From positions 62,001-126,000 of the forward strand of contig URLC01000003.1 in assembly GCA_900548695.1 (NCBI GenBank): a DNA stretch of 64,000 nt, read 5' to 3'. Below the pieces are notes generated by a model, which saw only the letters and a program-made list of their open reading frames with translations, had not been told where the DNA came from and did not search any database. Source of the DNA: an uncultured Mycoplasmatota bacterium. Lineage in GTDB: Bacteria; Bacillota_I; Bacilli_A; RF39; UBA660. Positions 59,189 to 64,000 of the stretch are shown in pieces. Each line of letters begins with the position of its first letter. Position 1 is the stretch's first letter. Made by a program: the position numbers and the translations under genes.

Positions 59189-60276
59189 TTTATTTCTCCA
59201 GTCTTTACTTTAATATCATCCCTTAATTTTTGCTCATCTTGAATTTTAATTTCATCGATTTTTCCATTTTGACTATGTTCTAAAATAATTTTTGCTAACT
59301 GTTCTGAACAATCAACTTCATGAAACCATTCTCTCTCTTTTATCTCCTTTGGAACATAAGTTAAATTTGTAGTATATAATCTATCAAACAAGCCATTAGC
59401 ATAGGCATTATCAAATTTATCTATACCTGCTGTAAATAGCGCAAAAGTTGCAATTAAAATTACTTTTTTGGCACCACGTTGTTTTAATTCAGTTGCAACA
59501 TCAATCATAGAACCTCCAGATGCAATCATATCATCAATTACTAAAACTGTAATATCTTTAGGATTCTTTCCTAAATATACATGTTCAACAACTGGATTCT
59601 TCCCATCTATTAGTTTACTTAAATCTCTTCTTTTATAAAACAAACCTACATCACAGCTTAATATTTCAGCATAATATCTAGCTCTTTCCATAGCTCCCAT
59701 ATCCGGACTAATAGTTAATAAATGCTTTTTATCAATCTCTTCTTTTCTAAACATCTCTTTCAAAATTGTTTCTGTTGCGAAAATGTTTTCAAAAGGTAGA
59801 TTTGGGATAGCATTAGATACATTAGGATCATGACAGTCAAAAGTAATAATATTATTTACACCTAGTGTTTCTAATTCTTGTAGTGCTAAAGCACAATCTA
59901 AGGATTCACGCTCTTTTCTTCTGTGCTGTCTTGATTGATATAACAGTGGCATAATAACTGTCATCTTAGAAAATCTTCCATTAGTTGCAGAAATTACTCT
60001 CTTGATATCTTGATAATGTTCATCTGGTGCCATGTTATGTTTATTGCCATAAAAATCATATGAAATACTATAATTTCCAACATCAGATAAAATATATAAG
60101 TCTTTTTCTCTAATAGACTCACTTATATATAACTTTCCTTCTCCATTATTAAACCTGCTACATACAACATTTGTAATATAAGAAGTTTTACTATTAGTAA
60201 ATTTTTTTAGGTGCTTATCAATTTTTTCCCCTAACTCTTTACAATTTTCAAAAGCTATTATTTTTAGATTACTCAT
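59185..60276 (-). CDS. prs: Ribose-phosphate pyrophosphokinase-like protein
   Basis: 363 residues, somewhat longer than the usual 315. The PRPP-binding loop is VLVIDDMIASGGSMIDVATE, and TFDCHDPNVSNAIPNLPFEN and LLYQSRQHRRKERES are the catalytic and flexible loops. It makes PRPP from ribose-5-phosphate and ATP. Inside a glycan operon it could be a divergent copy; PRPP is used for nucleotide, and in some systems for arabinan or ribosyl-donor, formation. Whether the housekeeping copy is elsewhere cannot be seen. Confidence 0.85.
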   Translation of the reverse strand: MSNLKIIAFENCKELGEKIDKHLKKFTNSKTSYITNVVCSRFNNGEGKLYISESIREKDLYILSDVGNYSISYDFYGNKHNMAPDEHYQDIKRVISATNGRFSKMTVIMPLLYQSRQHRRKERESLDCALALQELETLGVNNIITFDCHDPNVSNAIPNLPFENIFATETILKEMFRKEEIDKKHLLTISPDMGAMERARYYAEILSCDVGLFYKRRDLSKLIDGKNPVVEHVYLGKNPKDITVLVIDDMIASGGSMIDVATELKQRGAKKVILIATFALFTAGIDKFDNAYANGLFDRLYTTNLTYVPKEIKEREWFHEVDCSEQLAKIILEHSQNGKIDEIKIQDEQKLRDDIKVKTGEIK

Positions 60277-61483
60277 ATTTTCTTTTTCCTTTTTTATTTT
60301 TATATTTTTCTAATTTTTCATGTAAAATTTTATTTTCCATACATACTTCTTCATATTTTTCTAAAATATAATTTAGCTCATCTTTATATGTTTTTACTCT
60401 TTCCGGATTGCTTTCTTCTAATAAAATGTGCCATTCTTTTTCCCAATAGCTTTTCTCATATGATAGCTTTGTATAGTTTCTACTATCAATATACATTCTA
60501 TCAGTTGCTACTTTGTATAAATAATCTATATTCTTCTTAGGTTCTATATATAGTTGTTGATAATGTTTAATATCAGGTAATTCTTCGGCTTTTAGCCTAA
60601 TACTTTTCTCAGCTTCTTTTATTAATTTATTAACTTTATCTATTACATTTTCTCTAATTTTTAAGTATTCTTTAGGATTTGTAGTGTTGCTATTTATTTT
60701 TTCTATACCTGAGTTTAGAAATTCTTTTGTTGACATACTATTTACCATTTTAGCATAGTCTGATAATCGATCCTTTGTGTACATTTTATCTTCATCATAC
60801 AATAATAGCACTGGTGTTTCTAGGGCTAAACATGGTAGAGCACAGTGTAGTCTACTTGTAATTACAAGTTTGGCTTTTTGGTAAATATCTAGCAATTCTT
60901 TTACATTTTTAAATCTTTGTTCCCATGGCAATAGTTTGTTTTCGGAAGCATTTAATTGATGCGTTTTTTTGATAATTTTGGTAGATGATGAAATATTATT
61001 TTTTAAATATTCTTCGGCCTCTTTGTCAATATCAACAATGCAAATATAATCCTCTTTTTTTAACTTCTTATCTTTTTCTATAGTTAATGTTAAACATCCA
61101 GAAAAATAGCTATTTATGGAATTTTTTTCTAATAATTTTATTGTTCCGGTATCACGACATCCAATAGGACCATATTCATTTAATTTTTCTCGTGTATAAC
61201 TATTTAAATATTCATCTTTTATTCCTCCAGAGTTATATGCAGAAAAATGGGTTGAAATGTAAATTGGATAAATATATGGTGAAATTGGAAAATTTATTTT
61301 AGAGTGTAGAAACCAACCATTCGTAATTGTTAAAACTTTTTCTTTCTTTTCTGGAATAAATAAGTCCAATTTTTCTCTTTCAATATAATAATCAATTTTA
61401 GGCAAGAATCTAATGGCTGCATAACTTTGAATATCATCACCTATATTCTCAGTATTTTGAAATGTTATTAATCCATATTTCAT
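60269..61483 (-). CDS. Polysaccharide pyruvyl transferase family protein
   Basis: 404 residues. Starts KYGLITFQNTENIGDDIQSYAA; contains SRLHCALPCLALETPVLLLY, the family C-terminal motif. Such enzymes add pyruvate ketals to surface glycans, giving negative charge. The C-terminal 110 residues form an extra helical region. Overlaps the PRPP synthetase gene by eight bases. Confidence 0.8.
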   Translation of the reverse strand: MKYGLITFQNTENIGDDIQSYAAIRFLPKIDYYIEREKLDLFIPEKKEKVLTITNGWFLHSKINFPISPYIYPIYISTHFSAYNSGGIKDEYLNSYTREKLNEYGPIGCRDTGTIKLLEKNSINSYFSGCLTLTIEKDKKLKKEDYICIVDIDKEAEEYLKNNISSSTKIIKKTHQLNASENKLLPWEQRFKNVKELLDIYQKAKLVITSRLHCALPCLALETPVLLLYDEDKMYTKDRLSDYAKMVNSMSTKEFLNSGIEKINSNTTNPKEYLKIRENVIDKVNKLIKEAEKSIRLKAEELPDIKHYQQLYIEPKKNIDYLYKVATDRMYIDSRNYTKLSYEKSYWEKEWHILLEESNPERVKTYKDELNYILEKYEEVCMENKILHEKLEKYKNKKGKRKYE

Positions 61484-61492
61484 AATATTTCA

Positions 61493-62656
61493 TCACTTTC
61501 TAATTATTTTTCTGTATATTTTATATATACGAGGATGTTTGTTACGTAGTCTTTTACCAATAAACTTTTTTATAGATGTATCGTCTTTGTTTTCATATTT
61601 TACGTAAATATCAAAGAAGAATTTAGACTTCTTTTCTAATACTTTTTGAGAAATTGAATCCATTTTATTTAACTTTTTAACTACATTGTAGAAGTTTAAT
61701 GATGATTCTTCCCAAGATACCCATTTATCAGCTGTTTTTATTGCAGCTTTCTTTAGCTTATCTAAGTATTCTGAATCATTTTTTAACTTATTTATGTACT
61801 CTATCACTTTTTCATCATCGTCTGTTTTGGCTACCAAACCATTTTTTTCATGAATAATATATTCATCATGGCCAGTGACATCATAAACGATTGAAGTTCC
61901 TCCACAGTGAAACATCTCCAGTGGTGGTCCAAACATGCCCTCTACATAGCTTAGTTTTACAATAACATCACATGAGCGGTATATTTTTGCACAGTCTTTT
62001 GGTGGCACACGAGAAAATACTCTATCAACGTTTGGATATTGTTTTATGTTAGAAGACGTTAATAACCATACTTCATCAGCTTCACTTTTATTGACTAATT
62101 CCACTGTTTTAGGCACATTTTTAAAATCAACATCGACTGGTCCTTCAATTAACACTCTAAGTCCATCTTTCTTTTTAAACTTATCTCCTTTTAGAGTGAA
62201 GATATCTTTTCTAATTCCATTATGAACTAAATAAGCATCTACTCCATAATTTTCTAAATAATTCTTAATCCAAGTTGCTTCTGTAATTACTTTCATATCT
62301 AGCATATATGTCATTTCAGCTAACATTTTTAAGCCCACTTCATTTTCTGGGTAAAATCTAGATTCAATAGATTGAACAAAATAAGCATAATGTTTTGCTT
62401 TAATACGATAAGTTTCATATACTGTTCTCCACCATGTAGCGATAGCTATATCAAACTCAATGTCTGTTATCTCATCATAAGTTACCCACTTTAAAAGATG
62501 AGCAAAACTATGCCAAGCATATTCTTCTGGTTTAACTTTATTTTCTGTAACAATATATACATCTTCGCCTTCTTTGGCCATTCTTGTAGCATGTTCAAAG
62601 ATGACATTGGTTCCACCGCCTATTGCTGGTGATCCTAAAGTAAAAATACATTTCAT
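61493..62656 (-). CDS. GT4-like glycosyltransferase
   Basis: 387 residues of GT-B type. Starts CIFTLGSPAIGGGTNVIFEH; donor domain has RVLIEGPVDVDFKN and SYVEGMFGPPLEMFHCGGTS, a variant of the E-x7-E motif. The C-terminal 60 residues are basic (RLRNKHPRIYKIYRKIIRK), perhaps a membrane-binding tail. In the surface glycan operon, likely extends the repeat unit. Gap of 2 bases to the upstream gene. Confidence 0.8.
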   Translation of the reverse strand: MKCIFTLGSPAIGGGTNVIFEHATRMAKEGEDVYIVTENKVKPEEYAWHSFAHLLKWVTYDEITDIEFDIAIATWWRTVYETYRIKAKHYAYFVQSIESRFYPENEVGLKMLAEMTYMLDMKVITEATWIKNYLENYGVDAYLVHNGIRKDIFTLKGDKFKKKDGLRVLIEGPVDVDFKNVPKTVELVNKSEADEVWLLTSSNIKQYPNVDRVFSRVPPKDCAKIYRSCDVIVKLSYVEGMFGPPLEMFHCGGTSIVYDVTGHDEYIIHEKNGLVAKTDDDEKVIEYINKLKNDSEYLDKLKKAAIKTADKWVSWEESSLNFYNVVKKLNKMDSISQKVLEKKSKFFFDIYVKYENKDDTSIKKFIGKRLRNKHPRIYKIYRKIIRK

Positions 62657-62658
62657 TT

Positions 62659-64000
62659 TTAAATTACTCCTTTTTTCTTTAGTTTTCTTCTTTTACCATG
62701 AATATATAAAGCTTTTTGTAAATATAATTTTTCATTTGATAGTTTCAAAACTGGCCAAAAAGCATCGTAGAAGAAAGCCTTATGTTTTAGAAAATACTTT
62801 AAATTTTCTTTTAAATAATATTTGAAATTCCATTTATTTTTAAGTTTAAACTCTGTAAATTCAAATACTCCAAAATTTTCGTAATGATAAATTTTATTGA
62901 AAAAGTTCAATTGTTCCTTAGTTGGATAAAAGACCATTTTAAAATGTTCTAAATTTATTTCTTTTTCTAATTTCTTATTATCATAGTAACCATTAGCAAA
63001 CATTTTTGCCATTTCTTTGAAGATATCCATCATCTTATTTTGAATCTTTGATATTACATTTACATATATATTTCTTTCTTCTTCTTTTTCGAAAGTTAAA
63101 ACTTCTACTTTCCCATTCTTTTCTACATACTTATTTGCACTTCCATGTGATGCACCTAATAGCACCTCGAAAACAGTTCTATTCTCTACGAAAAGTTCAA
63201 AATTATTACTGAAAGTTGGCACATTGGTAAAAATTAGACCATGTTTATTATTTTCTTTGGCTATTTTTTCAGGATCTTTTCTAGTTACTAACCCAAATAA
63301 ATATCCTGTAACTTCATAATCTTTTCCTAAGATATTAGCTATGTTATCTTGTATTGATCCATTCCAGCCAATATCAACTACACAAATTCTTTTTTCCTTT
63401 GTCATAGATTTAATATATTTCTTAAACAGCTTATTTTGCTCTACGCGGTTATTTTCATATATTTCTTTAAATTTATTATTTTTTTTCAAATACTTTAAAA
63501 TTTTTGATTCGTATAAATAAATTATTTTTTGATCATAATTTTTATCTATCAATGCTTTCATTTCTTTTGTTTCATTATTATTTAATTTCACTGATTTCAC
63601 TAATTTTTTACAATCTTCACTGTAACTATCTAAAATAGCTTTGATATCTTTTTGTGCAAAATTTAGACTTCCTAAAAACTCCTTTAGGTTAATATAAACA
63701 TATTGTTGAAGCAGACTTGCAAAATCCTCTTCTTCTAATGGTTTTAATGATGGTAAATACGTGGCCTTTCTGGAAACTAAAATATAATTAGTCTTAATTT
63801 TTTTTCCATAAATATTATTTTGATATTCGTCAAATAATTTTTTTAAATATTCACCTTCTCTGGACAAAAAGAAAACTTCATCTAAATTATCTTTTAATAG
63901 GTTATAATATAGTTTTTCAGTAAATGCATATAATGAAAAGATTGTATGTTCGAAATTATCAGTACTAGTTTTTAATAAGTCTTTAAACTTTGATGACACT
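62659..64000 (-). CDS. Surface-glycan-cluster protein of the HAD-like FLSREG type, 5' part cut by window edge
   Basis: At least 446 residues are visible to the edge (frame starts at a GTG at 63999, probably not the true start). DEVFFLSREGEYLKKLFDEY and ICVVDIGWNGSIQDNIANIL match a family often found in polysaccharide clusters with HAD-like predicted hydrolases or glycerol-phosphate-type transferases. The C-terminus is basic. First visible gene of the glycan operon to 57659. Function not certain. Confidence 0.6.
   Translation of the reverse strand, partial: VSSKFKDLLKTSTDNFEHTIFSLYAFTEKLYYNLLKDNLDEVFFLSREGEYLKKLFDEYQNNIYGKKIKTNYILVSRKATYLPSLKPLEEEDFASLLQQYVYINLKEFLGSLNFAQKDIKAILDSYSEDCKKLVKSVKLNNNETKEMKALIDKNYDQKIIYLYESKILKYLKKNNKFKEIYENNRVEQNKLFKKYIKSMTKEKRICVVDIGWNGSIQDNIANILGKDYEVTGYLFGLVTRKDPEKIAKENNKHGLIFTNVPTFSNNFELFVENRTVFEVLLGASHGSANKYVEKNGKVEVLTFEKEEERNIYVNVISKIQNKMMDIFKEMAKMFANGYYDNKKLEKEINLEHFKMVFYPTKEQLNFFNKIYHYENFGVFEFTEFKLKNKWNFKYYLKENLKYFLKHKAFFYDAFWPVLKLSNEKLYLQKALYIHGKRRKLKKKGVI

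Overview
This AT-rich window comes from a low-GC Gram-positive bacterium. It looks like a small-genome, anaerobic Bacilli or Mollicutes-related gut lineage. Supporting signs are strong GGAGG-type ribosome sites, T-box leaders on aminoacyl-tRNA synthetase genes, pyruvate:ferredoxin oxidoreductase as a central enzyme, ScpAB, and a sporulation block (spoIIAA-like, sigF-like, spoVAC/AD/AE). TGA acts as a stop (for example, the gene starting at 17427 ends in TGA) and Trp is TGG, so this is not the mycoplasma code. Almost everything is on the minus strand. The plus-strand genes are at 21650, 46632, 48511 and 49673.

Right-hand coordinates are upstream for most genes. Positions 1-13100 hold housekeeping genes: a partial acyltransferase, an SGNH esterase, a Nudix hydrolase, valS with a T-box, an acetyltransferase, recG, nifJ, and a membrane-SGNH fusion. 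Positions 13135-18011 hold envelope and glycan genes, including a PssD/PssE-type glycosyltransferase pair whose PssE is fused to a GtrA domain. Positions 18040-21503 hold a membrane-anchored Pro-rich repeat protein, two RNA-modification enzymes and a lipoprotein.

Positions 21650-43358 are the most unusual part. They form a surface-structure locus with two SipW-like signal peptidases that keep the Ser/His dyad and one degenerate paralogue (a second degenerate paralogue lies at 17499). The locus also encodes six or seven small TasA/camelysin-like exported proteins, a 2698-residue beta-helix protein with about 26 YGGGN-type repeats, and a coiled-coil protein coupled to a 34-residue ORF. Inside it sits an operon encoding a membrane-anchored McrB-like AAA+ ATPase and a DUF2357-like partner without a visible nuclease domain. 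I infer one export, processing and assembly machine for a surface fibre or layer, with the AAA+ module as a possible energised component.

Positions 43534-46537 hold thrS (a compact form), its T-box, two Thr-rich mini-ORFs, a YjbR-family gene and two tRNA genes (Thr-TGT, Leu-CAA). Positions 46632-50633 hold scpAB, an autoregulated MerR-type regulator, an RNHCP zinc protein and a P-loop kinase-like protein. Positions 50665-53582 are the sporulation block, with Spo0A-box-like sites and a forespore-sigma-like promoter. spoIIAB is missing here and the SpoIIAA-like protein lacks its phosphorylatable serine. Positions 53600-64000 encode membrane, lipid-kinase and cell-surface glycan functions: acyltransferase, GtrII-like, PRPP synthetase, pyruvyl transferase, glycosyltransferase, and a protein cut by the window edge.

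Two small structured RNAs with their own consensus promoters (4584-4681 minus, 7958-8098 plus) do not match any family I recognise. All calls come from reading the sequence; no database search was possible.
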